A stretch of 64,000 nucleotides of DNA from F23-B02 sp946405205. Lineage in GTDB: Bacteria > Bacillota > Clostridia > Oscillospirales > Oscillospiraceae. Under the pieces are notes generated by a model. That model had not been told where the DNA came from and searched no databases. It was given only the letters and a program-made list of their open reading frames with translations. Made by a program: the position numbers and the translations under genes. How positions within the stretch are numbered: the first letter of the stretch is position 1; each line of letters begins with the position of its first letter. The stretch spans positions 17,307 to 81,306 of the forward strand of contig CAMJGL010000010.1 of assembly GCA_946405205.1 (NCBI GenBank), given 5' to 3'. Of this stretch, positions 32,644 through 41,956 are shown piece by piece.

Positions 32644-32690
32644 TGTACTGTACAAACAATTTATTATAGCACAAAAATTAATTTTTGCAA
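32644..32690 (-). promoter_or_regulatory. promoter and palindromic operator of the CobW pair
   Basis: On the minus strand TTGCAA (32685-32690), 16 bases and TATAAT (32663-32668), followed by the perfect palindrome TGTACTGTACA (32644-32654) between -10 and start codon. A metal-responsive repressor is a natural candidate, but the palindrome does not match Zur or Fur boxes I know. Confidence 0.6.
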
Positions 32691-32740
32691 ACTTCCTGCC
32701 GCCGGAGCTCCGCGGCGCAGGAAAAAGATGCAAAATCCTG

Positions 32741-32769
32741 TTGCTTTGGGAAGTGAAAATATTTATAAT
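32741..32769 (+). promoter_or_regulatory. promoter of dacF
   Basis: TTGCTT (32741-32746), 17 bases and TATAAT (32764-32769), 30 bases before the start codon. Confidence 0.6.
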
Positions 32770-32798
32770 TGTTTTAAATACTCAAAGGGGAGTTTGCC

Positions 32799-34160
32799 AT
32801 GAAAAAGCTGCGCTGTACCGCCGCCGCAATGTGCCTGAGCCTTTTGCTGGGCCTTATCGCCCCGCACGCCCTCGCCGCCGATGCCCCTGAGCTCAGCTCC
32901 GCAAAAAGCGCCCTGATAGGCGACATGAGCAGCGGCAGGATACTGTATTCCGTCGGCGCCTACACAAGAAGCGAGCCTGCCAGCATCACCAAGATGATGA
33001 CCCTGCTCCTGGCCGTCGAGGCCATAGAAGCCGGTGAGGTCTCCCTTGAGGACAGGGTGACCGCCTCAAAAAACTGCCGCTTTGACCTGACCGACGACAG
33101 CTCCACGGCACACATAAACGCAGGCGAGACGATGAGCCTCGAGGACCTGATGTACTGCGCCGCGCTCGTGTCGGCAAACGAAGCGTGCAACATCATCGCA
33201 GAGCACATATCGGGCTCGACGGAAAAATTCGTAGAGCGCATGAACAGCCGCGCCGAGGAGCTCGGCTGCTCCGGCACGCACTTTGCCAACACCCACGGCC
33301 TGCCGGACAAGGAGCAGTACACTACAGCGAGAGACCTTTTCGTGATAGCCTGCGAGGCGATGCGCCACCCGCTGTTTGCCCGGATCGTGGGCACGGCAAG
33401 CTACACAGTGCCGGCGACAAACGCCAGGGACGAGCGGCATCTGAGCAGCTCAAACGCGCTTATAAACAAGGATTCGGTTTACACCGGCAAGTACCTGTAC
33501 GAAGGCGCGGTGGGCATAAAGACCGGCCGCACCGATTCCGCCGGCTACTGCCTTGTGGGCGCGGTGCAGCGGGACGGGATGAACCTGATAACCGTGGTGC
33601 TGGGCGCGGACGGCGACACGGAGCGCAAGAGCTTTGACAGCTTCGGCGACACGGTGAAGCTCCTTGACTGGTGCTTTGAAAACTACTCCTACCGCAGCGT
33701 GGTCGAAAAGGGCTGCGCCGCCGCAGTGCAGCCGGTGCTCATAGACGGAAAACGCGGCGAGCTCAGCCTGTGCTGCGCCGAGGAGATAAACGCGCTCGTG
33801 CCGAAAGATCTTGACGTGAGCGATCTGCAGAAGACCGTCAGGCTCAACGAGGAAACGCTCAGCGCAGTGCCCGCGGAGGGCGCGGAGCTCGGCAGCGTGA
33901 GCTTTGCCGACGGCGACGGGAACGCCTACGGCACGGTGAAGCTCGTGGCCGCGGGGGAGATAAAATACGACGAGCCCGCCGAGCCGGAACCCGAAAGCAC
34001 TGGTATAAGCGATCAGCAGAAGCTTGCCGTCGTTATGGTGTGCGCGCTGTTCGTGCTCGTGACCTTTGTGATCGGGCTTGCTCTGGTGCGCAGAAGCCGC
34101 GCCGCAAGGGCGGCGCGGCGCAGAAAAAAAGCCGTATCCCGCGGCGGAGGAAAACGATGA
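32799..34160 (+). CDS. dacF: D-alanyl-D-alanine carboxypeptidase (serine peptidase S11)
   Basis: The 453-residue penicillin-binding protein trims the terminal D-Ala of peptidoglycan stem peptides. A signal peptide (1-27, ending LAADA) is followed by the catalytic motifs SITK (Ser-X-X-Lys), SANE (Ser-X-Asn) and KTG. The PBP5-type C-terminal domain (about 285-390) leads to one C-terminal membrane helix (about 408-430) and a basic tail. Its stop overlaps the following lipoprotein start (ATGA), so the two are coupled. DacF-like is preferred over DacA from the layout, not from a search. Confidence 0.88.
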   Translation: MKKLRCTAAAMCLSLLLGLIAPHALAADAPELSSAKSALIGDMSSGRILYSVGAYTRSEPASITKMMTLLLAVEAIEAGEVSLEDRVTASKNCRFDLTDDSSTAHINAGETMSLEDLMYCAALVSANEACNIIAEHISGSTEKFVERMNSRAEELGCSGTHFANTHGLPDKEQYTTARDLFVIACEAMRHPLFARIVGTASYTVPATNARDERHLSSSNALINKDSVYTGKYLYEGAVGIKTGRTDSAGYCLVGAVQRDGMNLITVVLGADGDTERKSFDSFGDTVKLLDWCFENYSYRSVVEKGCAAAVQPVLIDGKRGELSLCCAEEINALVPKDLDVSDLQKTVRLNEETLSAVPAEGAELGSVSFADGDGNAYGTVKLVAAGEIKYDEPAEPEPESTGISDQQKLAVVMVCALFVLVTFVIGLALVRRSRAARAARRRKKAVSRGGGKR

Positions 34161-34870
34161 AGCGAATAAGCCTTCTCCTGCTTGCTGTGCTGATGCTGAT
34201 GAGCCTTACGGCCTGCGCAGGCACTGCGCCCGAGCCCACGGCGGCTCCGACGCCGGAGCCCGCGCCGACAGGCGGCATCGAGCTCTGGTATTACAGAGCG
34301 CAGAGCAGATACAACATGGAATATGAAAGCTTCGGCGAGTACCTGAGCCTCATGTGCGACGGCTTTTACGGCGACAGCGTCGAGACGATACTCCGTATCC
34401 TGCCCATGCCGGACAAGGACGCGGAGATAGAGGAAAAACGGGCCGGGTACAGCGAGAAATACGGCTCTGATTGGCGCTATGTCATCTCGGATAAGCGCGA
34501 GACCGAGCTCGGCGACGACGCCTGCGCGGATTTTGCGGCCGAGCTGGAGGACGTCTGCCGAAGGACGGAGGTGCTGACGGAGGCCGCCGGCACATGGAGC
34601 GACGCCGAGTGGGCGGACTTTGCCGCGGGCACAGGCTGTTCTGTCGAGGACGCAAAGCAGCTCGTTGCCGCCTGCGCCGCCATGGGCGACGCCTGCCGGG
34701 ACGCGCAGGTGACAAGGGCGGTCGAAACCGAGATAAGCCTGAGCTTTTCCGGCAGCAGGACCGAAACGCTCCTGACCTCGGAGAAAAACACGCTGTACGA
34801 GGTAAACGGCTGCTATGTCTCCGAAATGCTCATTGACCTGAGCATCAGCATCATAAATCTGATATACTGA
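34157..34870 (+). CDS. lipoprotein of unknown function
   Basis: The 237-residue protein has a lipobox (LMSLTAC, lipidated Cys about residue 20), a Pro/Thr/Glu spacer, and a helical domain without known motif. The start overlaps the dacF stop by four bases, so it may assist or be regulated with cell-wall maturation. I do not recognise the family. Confidence 0.7.
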   Translation: MKRISLLLLAVLMLMSLTACAGTAPEPTAAPTPEPAPTGGIELWYYRAQSRYNMEYESFGEYLSLMCDGFYGDSVETILRILPMPDKDAEIEEKRAGYSEKYGSDWRYVISDKRETELGDDACADFAAELEDVCRRTEVLTEAAGTWSDAEWADFAAGTGCSVEDAKQLVAACAAMGDACRDAQVTRAVETEISLSFSGSRTETLLTSEKNTLYEVNGCYVSEMLIDLSISIINLIY

Positions 34871-34871
34871 C

Positions 34872-34905
34872 AAAACCGCGCTGCCGCTGGCAGCGCGGTT
34901 TTGTC
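34872..34905. terminator. bidirectional terminator between the lipoprotein gene and the SLH genes
   Basis: AAAACCGCGCTGCC and GGCAGCGCGGTTTT with a three-base loop. Confidence 0.88.
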
Positions 34906-35016
34906 ATTTTCGGTTTTGGCGGGCTCCCCTAAAAATCAGGTCTTGTTTGCACCGCGGTAGCTGCGGTATATATCCTCGACGTACGCCGCGGCCTCGTCGA
35001 ACAGGGAGGCGTTTTT

Positions 35017-37017
35017 CTACATCGCTCTGTAAATGAAGGTCACGACCTGGGCGCGGGTGCATAGCTTATCGGGGCGGAACTGCCCGCCGCCGTAGCCCCG
35101 GGTAACTTCCGCCGAGTATGCCCAAAGTATCGCGTCGTAATAAGCGTTTTTCTCAACGTCCGTGAAGGGGTTATCAAGGCTCTGCGCGGGCGAGCCCTTG
35201 TATCTCCACAGGAAGGTGACGAACTGCGCTCTCGTGCAGCCGGCGTTGGGCGCGAAGGTATCGGCCGTTCTGCCGGTCGTGATGCCCTGCTCCACGGCCC
35301 ATAGTATGGCCTTGTAGTAGGGCTTCATGCTGCCCTCGTTTTTCACGTCGGTAAAGGGATTTATGCCGCTTTCAGGCTCGGGAGAGCCTGCGGCGCGCCA
35401 CAGGAAGGTCACGACCTGAGCGCGGGTGCAGGCGGTGTCGGGGCGGAAGCTGCCGTCGGCGTAGCCGGTCGTAACGCCCTCCGATATCGCCCAGTCTATG
35501 GCCTCGGCATAGGGCGCGTGCTCCCCGTCGGCATGAACATCGGAAAAGCTCAGCTTTTCGCCGCAGCGGGTGCATACGCCTTTTTCATAGCTGTGCCCCA
35601 GAGCGTCAACAAAGTCCGAGCGGCTCACATAGCCGCAGTAAACGCAGGTGCTCAGCGTGCAGCCGCGCTCGGTGCAGCTCGGCTCAACGGTCTCCCGCTC
35701 AAATTCATGTACGCAGGAGTAGCGCGCATAAAGGCTGTGGTCGCTCGCGGTCGATACCGCGGTGTCGGGCGTGATCTTCGCCCCGCCGTCAGGCAGGGTA
35801 TACCAGCCGATAAACCTGCTGTGCGCTTTTTCGGGGGCCTCGGGCAGCTCGCCGTAGGGGCTGCCGAAGAGCTTTTCCGTGCTCAGGAGCGTCTCGCCGT
35901 CGGCCTCAAAGCTCACGGTATAGCTGTTTGCCTGCCACACCGCGTAGAGCTTTACGCTGAAATTATCCGCATACTCCGCGCCGGGTGCGTATTCCGCCGT
36001 TACGGCGTCGGGCGCGGTGCTCCAGCCCAAAAAGCTGTAGCCGGCTCTGTCCGGGCCTTCCGCGTTCAGGCTGACCGGCGTGTTATGCAGCTTCGTTTGA
36101 GCTTCCGGCGCGTTCTCGCCGCCGTTTGCGTCGTATACTATCTGATAGCTGTCGCCGTAGACGGCGAAGGGATAGCTTTTCTGCACGAAGTTGTACGCGC
36201 TGTCGGTGGCCTCGATATACAGGCTGTACCTGCCCGTGGGGAGCTCCGAAAGCTTTATCGAGGCGCCGGGGCCGCTTATATCAACGGTCTTTTTCTCGGG
36301 GTCTGTCTGCACGGCCTGATAGAAATGGCCGTCCGGGTCGCGGATGTCGATGTAAAGCCAGTTTATCGTGCTGCCTGAGCTTACACTGCCGCTTAGGGCA
36401 AAGCTCTCGCCCTCCCACAGCGACTGCGGGACCGCGGCGCCGCTGACGGATATCTCGCCCGCGGCGGAGCTGATGCTGCCGTAGGCAGGCACTCCGAAGC
36501 CCAGCACGTCCTCATTGCGCGGCCGCTCGCGGCGCTCGACCATCTCGTTGTCGGTGTTGCCCTCGATGGTATGTATCGTGTCATTGGTCACATATTCGAC
36601 GATGGCGACGTGTTCGGCCTGACCGTCCCTGCCGCTGCCGTCCTCTTCCTCCCAGTCGAAGAACACAAGGTCGCCGCTTCGGGGCGTATAGTCCGCGTTT
36701 TTCCAGCGGCCCTGTTCCCTGAACCACTTCATGCCGCCGTAGGTGCAGCTGGCAAAGTTGGGGATGACGCTCTGCGGTACTCCGGCGCGGCGTGCGCACC
36801 AGCTAACGAACATCGCGCACCAGGGCTGACCGTCCATGCCGTACCACTTTCCGTATTTTGTGTGATTTTCCGCCGTTTCACGGTAGCCGAGCTGCGACTC
36901 GGCTATCTTCAGCATATTATCCCGCTGGCTCCGGCTTCCGTCGGCAAGCGCAGCGGCGGGTATGAGCCCCAGCAGCAATACGAATGCCAGCAGCAGGCTC
37001 AGTATCTTCTTTGTCAT
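35017..37017 (-). CDS. secreted CHAP-domain hydrolase with InlB-type and SLH repeats
   Basis: The 666-residue surface protein has a signal peptide (1-25) and then a CHAP amidase/peptidase domain (about 30-175), with the catalytic Cys in 'PWCAMFVSWCARRAGV' and His in 'AEHVAIVEY'. An Ig-like region (about 185-285) is followed by two InlB B-repeat/Listeria-Bacteroides-type domains (about 290-435), a Cys-rich ribbon (CTERGCTLSTCVYCG, then CTRCGEK) and three SLH domains (about 480-666). The SLH repeats anchor it to the secondary cell wall polymer. It probably remodels peptidoglycan at the surface. It ends 20 bp before the neighbouring SLH gene. Confidence 0.87.
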   Translation of the reverse strand: MTKKILSLLLAFVLLLGLIPAAALADGSRSQRDNMLKIAESQLGYRETAENHTKYGKWYGMDGQPWCAMFVSWCARRAGVPQSVIPNFASCTYGGMKWFREQGRWKNADYTPRSGDLVFFDWEEEDGSGRDGQAEHVAIVEYVTNDTIHTIEGNTDNEMVERRERPRNEDVLGFGVPAYGSISSAAGEISVSGAAVPQSLWEGESFALSGSVSSGSTINWLYIDIRDPDGHFYQAVQTDPEKKTVDISGPGASIKLSELPTGRYSLYIEATDSAYNFVQKSYPFAVYGDSYQIVYDANGGENAPEAQTKLHNTPVSLNAEGPDRAGYSFLGWSTAPDAVTAEYAPGAEYADNFSVKLYAVWQANSYTVSFEADGETLLSTEKLFGSPYGELPEAPEKAHSRFIGWYTLPDGGAKITPDTAVSTASDHSLYARYSCVHEFERETVEPSCTERGCTLSTCVYCGYVSRSDFVDALGHSYEKGVCTRCGEKLSFSDVHADGEHAPYAEAIDWAISEGVTTGYADGSFRPDTACTRAQVVTFLWRAAGSPEPESGINPFTDVKNEGSMKPYYKAILWAVEQGITTGRTADTFAPNAGCTRAQFVTFLWRYKGSPAQSLDNPFTDVEKNAYYDAILWAYSAEVTRGYGGGQFRPDKLCTRAQVVTFIYRAM

Positions 37018-37036
37018 ATCTTTCTCCCGACGGTCT

Positions 37037-39499
37037 TTACTTTTCCGCCACGGCCCTGTAAATGAAGGTCACGACCTGAGCGCGGCTGCACACCGAGTTC
37101 GGACGGAAGGTGCCGTCAGCGTAGCCGGTGGTCACGGCGCTTTCATACGCCCACAGTATGGCCTGATAATAATTGTTCGCCGTCACGTCGCTGAAGGGGT
37201 TTATGCCGCTGTTGGCCGGCTTGTCCATATACCTCCACAGGAAGGTGACGAACTGCGCTCTTGAGCAGGGGCTGTTCGGCGCAAACTCCGTTTTCGTAAC
37301 GCCGGAGGTGATGCCCTGCTCCACCGCCCAGAGTATGGCCTTATAATAGGGCTTGAGGTCGCCCTCGCCGCTGACATCGCTGAAGGGATTTGTCTGGCTT
37401 TCGGGCTCGGGGGATCCTGCGGCGCGCCAGAGGAAGGTCACGACCTGAGCGCGGGTGCAGGAAGCGTCGGGACGGAAGCTGCCGTCGGAATAGCCGGTGC
37501 TTATCTTTTCCTCCGCTGCCCAGAGTATCGCGTCGGTAAAGGGCTTGTGGGCATCCTCGGCTTTTATGTCATTGAAGGGATTTTCCCTGCCGCAGCGGGT
37601 GCACACGCCGTCTTCAAAGTGATGTCCCAGCATGGCGACATAGCTGTCAACAAAGCTCTCGCCGCAGCCGGAGCAGGTGTAGGTGGTGCAGCCGCGCTCG
37701 GAGCAGGTGGGCTCGGTGACCGCGGCGGTGTAGCTGTGGACATGGTTGTCGTAGCCCTCCCAGGTCAGGGAGCCGCCGTAATTGCTGCCGACCTTGCTGT
37801 TCCATTGCGTGCCGTTCTGAGGATAGACAATGTTCGCGCTCACGCCCTCGAATGCCTTGTCCGCAACGGAGCCGTATTCGCCGGAGATCATGACATAGTT
37901 TATGCCCGCGCCGGAGGGGAAGGCGTTATTTTCAAGACACAGGCTGCGGCAGTCCAGCGACACGGATTTAATATTCACGCAGCCCCTGAGCGCGTTCTGA
38001 GCTATGCGCAGGCTTTCGGCGCGGCTGTATATGCTCAGCTCACTCAGCGCCGTGCAGCCGCTGAACGCGTCGCTCTCGATAAGGGTCTCCGCCCCGCCGT
38101 AGCTGTCGTCGCCGTAGAAGATCACGGCGGCAAGGCTCGTGCAGCCGGAAAAGCTGCCCGATTTCAGGGTCAGCAGTCCGGAGGGAAGCTCGGCGTAGGT
38201 AAGGGCCTTGCAGCCGGAGAAGGCTCCCTCGCCAAGAGCGCGGGTGCTTGCGGGAACATGGATGCTCTTCACGGCGGTGCCGCTGAAGGCATAGCTGCCG
38301 ACGTTCACGCAGCCGTCGGGGATCCCTATCTCCGCGAGCGCGGAGCAGTTTCTGAAGGCGCTGCCGCCGATGATCTGCACGCCCTCGATGCCCTCAAGCG
38401 AGGTGAGCGAGGTGCAGTTTTCAAAGGCTCCGCTGCCTATCTTCTGAAGCTCGGCCTGAATATTGACCGACACGAGCTTGGTAAGGCCTCTGAAGGCGTA
38501 ATCGCCGATGTTCTTTATGCCCGTGCCGATCTCGACCTGCTTTATCGTACCGCGATATTCGTACCACGGGGCTTCGCGTCCGGATACCGCCGACCAGTCG
38601 CTCATGTCGCCGCTGCCGGAGATTTTCAGTATGCCGATATCCTCGTTGTAGCTCCAGCTAACGTTATCGCCGCAGCTGCCTCCGACGGTGGCGTCCTTCC
38701 ACTGCGCGTAAACGGTCGTATCGCCGGAGAACCTGGTGGTCAAGTCCACCTTGCTCCCGCCGGAGGGCGCCGTGTACCAGCCGAGGAATTTATAGCCCTC
38801 ACGCGTGGCCGTCGGCAGCGAGCTCAGGGTGCCGCTTGGGGTGACGTAATCACTTGTAACGCCGCATTTTCCGCCGTTTGCGTTGAAGCTGACCGTCACA
38901 AGGCCCGGGCCGCCGCCGGATTTGTTGGTTATGTACCAGTATTTGCCCAGGCTGTTTATAACGCCGTCCTGCGTTCCGCCTCGGTTTTGGGCGTTCCAGC
39001 TCTCGGAGAGCTTTATCCTGCCCGAACTTATGCCGGGCGCGGGATCGGCGCAGTAGAAGGTATCGGTTGCGCTGTCGTAATCGGTCAGCAAAACAGCGTG
39101 GGGCAGGTTCATATCGTATATCTCGATGCCCTCGGGGTGCTGGCTCAGCAGCTTTATAAGCTCCGCCTTTTTATCCGCAAGGCTGTCGGAGGAAAAATAT
39201 GCGTGGCTCACGCTCATGCCCATGTAGCTGAACGAATACCTGAGTCCGACGCCGGATATCCACGCTTCTTCGCCGAGCGTGCTCTCGGTTATGGATTCCC
39301 AGTTTGCCTGTCCGTCGATCATTGCGCGGCGGCGCAGCATCATGACCGCCGAGGCCAGCGTGCATTTGCCGCTCCCGCTTTGTTTCACGAACACGTTTGA
39401 ATCGTTTATTGTGGCCGCCATCGCTTCAACGGAAAACACGGGCAGCATCGTAAGCACCAGCGCGAGCGCCAGCACAAGGCTCAGCAGACGTTTTTTCAT
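37037..39499 (-). CDS. secreted C39-like peptidase with BspA-type leucine-rich and SLH repeats
   Basis: The 820-residue surface protein has a signal peptide (1-28) and a C39-like cysteine peptidase domain (about 30-195; Cys in 'GSGKCTLASAVMMLRR', His in 'LPHAVLLTDYD'). One InlB B-repeat (about 205-265) is followed by LRR_5/BspA repeats (about 280-560, for example 'IKNIGDYAFRGLTKLVSVNI'), a Cys-rich ribbon and three SLH domains (about 640-820). The C-terminal ribbon and SLH part is closely related to the neighbouring CHAP protein, so they arose from a common anchor module. It may bind or cleave host or bacterial peptides. Start at 39499 follows GGAGGG. Confidence 0.85.
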   Translation of the reverse strand: MKKRLLSLVLALALVLTMLPVFSVEAMAATINDSNVFVKQSGSGKCTLASAVMMLRRRAMIDGQANWESITESTLGEEAWISGVGLRYSFSYMGMSVSHAYFSSDSLADKKAELIKLLSQHPEGIEIYDMNLPHAVLLTDYDSATDTFYCADPAPGISSGRIKLSESWNAQNRGGTQDGVINSLGKYWYITNKSGGGPGLVTVSFNANGGKCGVTSDYVTPSGTLSSLPTATREGYKFLGWYTAPSGGSKVDLTTRFSGDTTVYAQWKDATVGGSCGDNVSWSYNEDIGILKISGSGDMSDWSAVSGREAPWYEYRGTIKQVEIGTGIKNIGDYAFRGLTKLVSVNIQAELQKIGSGAFENCTSLTSLEGIEGVQIIGGSAFRNCSALAEIGIPDGCVNVGSYAFSGTAVKSIHVPASTRALGEGAFSGCKALTYAELPSGLLTLKSGSFSGCTSLAAVIFYGDDSYGGAETLIESDAFSGCTALSELSIYSRAESLRIAQNALRGCVNIKSVSLDCRSLCLENNAFPSGAGINYVMISGEYGSVADKAFEGVSANIVYPQNGTQWNSKVGSNYGGSLTWEGYDNHVHSYTAAVTEPTCSERGCTTYTCSGCGESFVDSYVAMLGHHFEDGVCTRCGRENPFNDIKAEDAHKPFTDAILWAAEEKISTGYSDGSFRPDASCTRAQVVTFLWRAAGSPEPESQTNPFSDVSGEGDLKPYYKAILWAVEQGITSGVTKTEFAPNSPCSRAQFVTFLWRYMDKPANSGINPFSDVTANNYYQAILWAYESAVTTGYADGTFRPNSVCSRAQVVTFIYRAVAEK

Positions 39500-39644
39500 C
39501 GTTCCCTCCGTATCGTTTTCTTCGTAACGGTTAGTAATTATATCCCAGACCCCATTTTCGTTCAAGGGATTTAAAGGATTATTTACAACTGCGGAGAAAT
39601 CTTCCTGCCCGACCCTGCAATGCCGCGGTGTTCTGAAACGGCGC

Positions 39645-40165
39645 TCCGCAGGGGCGGCCAGTGGCCGTCCGCGTGTGAAAATTCACAGCGATGTGAAACA
39701 GCACGCGAGTACGGTAAAGATTTCTACATTGTCACCGGTCGGGCTGTCGCAAAAACGATACATTCCGTTCTAAATGCGAATTGCATTTCGGCTGCCGCCG
39801 ACGGACGAGCAATGCTCGCCCCTACAATAATGCGGTATTCTAAAATTATGCTGACGTAGGGGCGGCCATTGGCCGTCCGCCCGTGAAAATTCGCAGCGAT
39901 GTGAAACAGAACTCGAGTACGGTAAAGATTTCTACATTGTCACCGGTCGGGCTGTCGCAAAAAAGATACATTCCGTTCTAAATGCGAATTGCATTTCGGC
40001 TGCCGCCGACGGACGAGCAATGCTCGCCCCTACAATGATGAGGTGTTCTTAAATAACGCTGCCGTAGGGGCGGCCATTGGCCGTCCGCCTGTAGAAATTT
40101 GCAGCGACGGAAAAAGAACGCGAGTGCGGTAAAGATTTCTACAATATCACCGGTCGGGCTGACGC
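39645..40165. repeat. dispersed mosaic repeat locus R3, tandem array with 208-bp period
   Basis: Unit A (GGGGCGGCCATTGGCCGTCC) starts at 39651, 39859 and 40067, exactly 208 bp apart each time. Between them lie unit C (TCACCGGTCGGGCTG), a shared 'TACATTCCGTTCTAAATGCG' word and unit B (GGACGAGCAATGCTCGCC). No coding sequence is supported. Confidence 0.85.
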
Positions 40166-40195
40166 AATATAGATTATTTGAAGCGCTGCAACGAA

Positions 40196-40233
40196 AAGAA
40201 AAAAACCCGCAGGTACAAACGTACCTGCGGGCG
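40196..40233 (-). terminator. terminator of the second coiled-coil gene
   Basis: On the minus strand CCCGCAGGTAC and GTACCTGCGGG, then a seven-base T run. Confidence 0.88.
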
Positions 40234-40324
40234 GTGACAGCCTCGGAGCATCACGTGCTGCTCCACGACCTGAGCGCGGCCTGTAATGCCGGCTCGGAAC
40301 GGTCAGCGGCTGCTGATTTTGTTT

Positions 40325-41956
40325 TTACTCTTTTACAGTTGCCTCGTCGGCTGCTGCCTCTGCTGCGGGAGCCTCAACGGTCTCCTCTGCGGCGGGCTCT
40401 GCCGCTGCCTCTGCCGCTGCCAGAGCTGCGGCGGCATATGCTGCTTCCTCATCCTCCGCTGCGGCCGCGGCTGCTGCTGCCGCCTTCTGCTTTGCAGCGT
40501 TCTTTGCAAGTGCGGCAAAAATCACGAACAGGACAGTGACTGCCGCCAGGATGATGACAGCGGTCATCTGGAGATTGCCGGTGTACTGCTGGACGGGAGT
40601 GAAGTCAAGCTTCGCCGCCGTCTCGCCTACATAGTTGCCTGCCTCGTCAACACGGATGGTGTAGATGTAATCGTTGAACTTGGTGACAAATCCGACCACA
40701 AGAGCCGCAACCGCAAAGACTGCGCTCACTACGCCGCAGCCAAAGCCGGTCTTCTTGCCGCCGTTGATGGCTGCAATCAGGCCGATGATGCCTGCAATGA
40801 TGCCGAGGATGCTGGCAATGGCGACCGCTGCGTAGATGCCCATGCGGCCGTAAAATTCGCTCTTGATGTCAGCTTCCTGATCGACCAGATACTGCTCGCC
40901 CAAGTCGCAGAGAGTTACGCACTTGTCAAGATCGAGCATCTTGAATCCGCGCTTCTCAACGACGTTGCCGTTTTCATCGACCTTGTACATGCTTGCAAGA
41001 ACGTCGTTGCAGAGGGTCTCATATGCTTCGGGGTTGACAGCTGCGACGCCGTCGTTCACAACGATAAGATCTTCGGGAACTGCGACGCCGAACTCGGCTG
41101 CGAGGTACTCGGGCAGAGACTTGATGGTCTGCCTGCCGCCGTAGTAGCTGAAGCAGGGCTGCATGCCCTCACACAGTGCCATGCCGCCTTCTGCCAGGGC
41201 GATCTCGCCCTGCTCAAAAACGGAAAGCTGCTTATCGCCCTCTGCGAGTGCGGCCGCACCAGCCGCGAGCTTATTTGCGCCGGCGGCAAGGTCCTTCTCG
41301 CCCTGTGCAAGCGCTGCCTTGCCGGCATCGAGAGCCTTGAGGCCGTCCTCATACTGCTTGAGCTTTGCCTTGCCCTCGGCGACCATCTGCTGCATATATG
41401 CGGGGAAGTCGGTCACGTCCGCGGGGATGTCAAGACCGAGCTGTGCGCCGAGGGGACGCACGACGGACATGAACCATGCCTGTGCGGTGGAGAATCCGAA
41501 CCAGTCTTTCATTCCGGGAAGTCCCGCGACGCCGTTGTCACGGAGCTCGACATACTGGTTGAGGTAAGGCATAAGGGGCTCGATCTTGCCCAGAAGCTCT
41601 TTGCCCTCATTGTATGCCTGGGTGTTGGCGTCAATCTCAGCCTGGCCCGCAGCGACCTGCTGGCGGCCCGCCTCGAGTGCTGCCGCACCCTCGTTGTAGG
41701 CCTGCTGGCCGGCGGAATACTCGCTGAGTCCGGCGGTGTAGGTGCCTACGCCGGTGATGTAGGTCTCCTCATTGGCCTTGAGCTGCTCAATGCCTTCCAT
41801 TGCGACCTTCATATTGTCTCTCGCGAACTTTGCATCGGCGCTCTTGTACTCGTTGATATTCAACATGTCCCTTACGCCGGCCACGCAGGCGAAAAGACCG
41901 AATATGCACGCGAGAACCAGAACAACGCTGCAGATCATAAGTAATACTCGTTTCAT
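40325..41956 (-). CDS. membrane-anchored coiled-coil protein, same architecture as the MMPL-linked one
   Basis: The 543-residue protein mirrors the one at 8970 in length and layout. It has an N-terminal membrane helix (5-27), an extracytoplasmic coiled coil of 'LSEYSAGQQAYNEGAAALEA' type, a non-repetitive insert (about 120-185), a second coil (KQYEDGLKALDAGKAALAQG), about three membrane helices (about 370-480), and an Ala/Glu-rich cytoplasmic tail. It has no MMPL neighbour here, so it may act alone or with a distant partner. It appears monocistronic. Frequent 'L..G' spacing resembles YhgE/Pip-type proteins, without proof of homology. Confidence 0.75.
   Translation of the reverse strand: MKRVLLMICSVVLVLACIFGLFACVAGVRDMLNINEYKSADAKFARDNMKVAMEGIEQLKANEETYITGVGTYTAGLSEYSAGQQAYNEGAAALEAGRQQVAAGQAEIDANTQAYNEGKELLGKIEPLMPYLNQYVELRDNGVAGLPGMKDWFGFSTAQAWFMSVVRPLGAQLGLDIPADVTDFPAYMQQMVAEGKAKLKQYEDGLKALDAGKAALAQGEKDLAAGANKLAAGAAALAEGDKQLSVFEQGEIALAEGGMALCEGMQPCFSYYGGRQTIKSLPEYLAAEFGVAVPEDLIVVNDGVAAVNPEAYETLCNDVLASMYKVDENGNVVEKRGFKMLDLDKCVTLCDLGEQYLVDQEADIKSEFYGRMGIYAAVAIASILGIIAGIIGLIAAINGGKKTGFGCGVVSAVFAVAALVVGFVTKFNDYIYTIRVDEAGNYVGETAAKLDFTPVQQYTGNLQMTAVIILAAVTVLFVIFAALAKNAAKQKAAAAAAAAAEDEEAAYAAAALAAAEAAAEPAAEETVEAPAAEAAADEATVKE

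Noticed and set aside
37547..39400. 617-codon plus-strand frame opposite the leucine-rich SLH gene
   Set aside because: It is an antisense shadow with repetitive Ala/Gly/Val content and no signal or motif. The minus-strand protein has a signal peptide and ordered domains.
40286..41944. 552-codon plus-strand frame opposite the second coiled-coil gene
   Set aside because: Repetitive Cys/Leu-rich shadow of a repeat-containing gene; the minus strand has the ribosome binding site, terminator and helix pattern.
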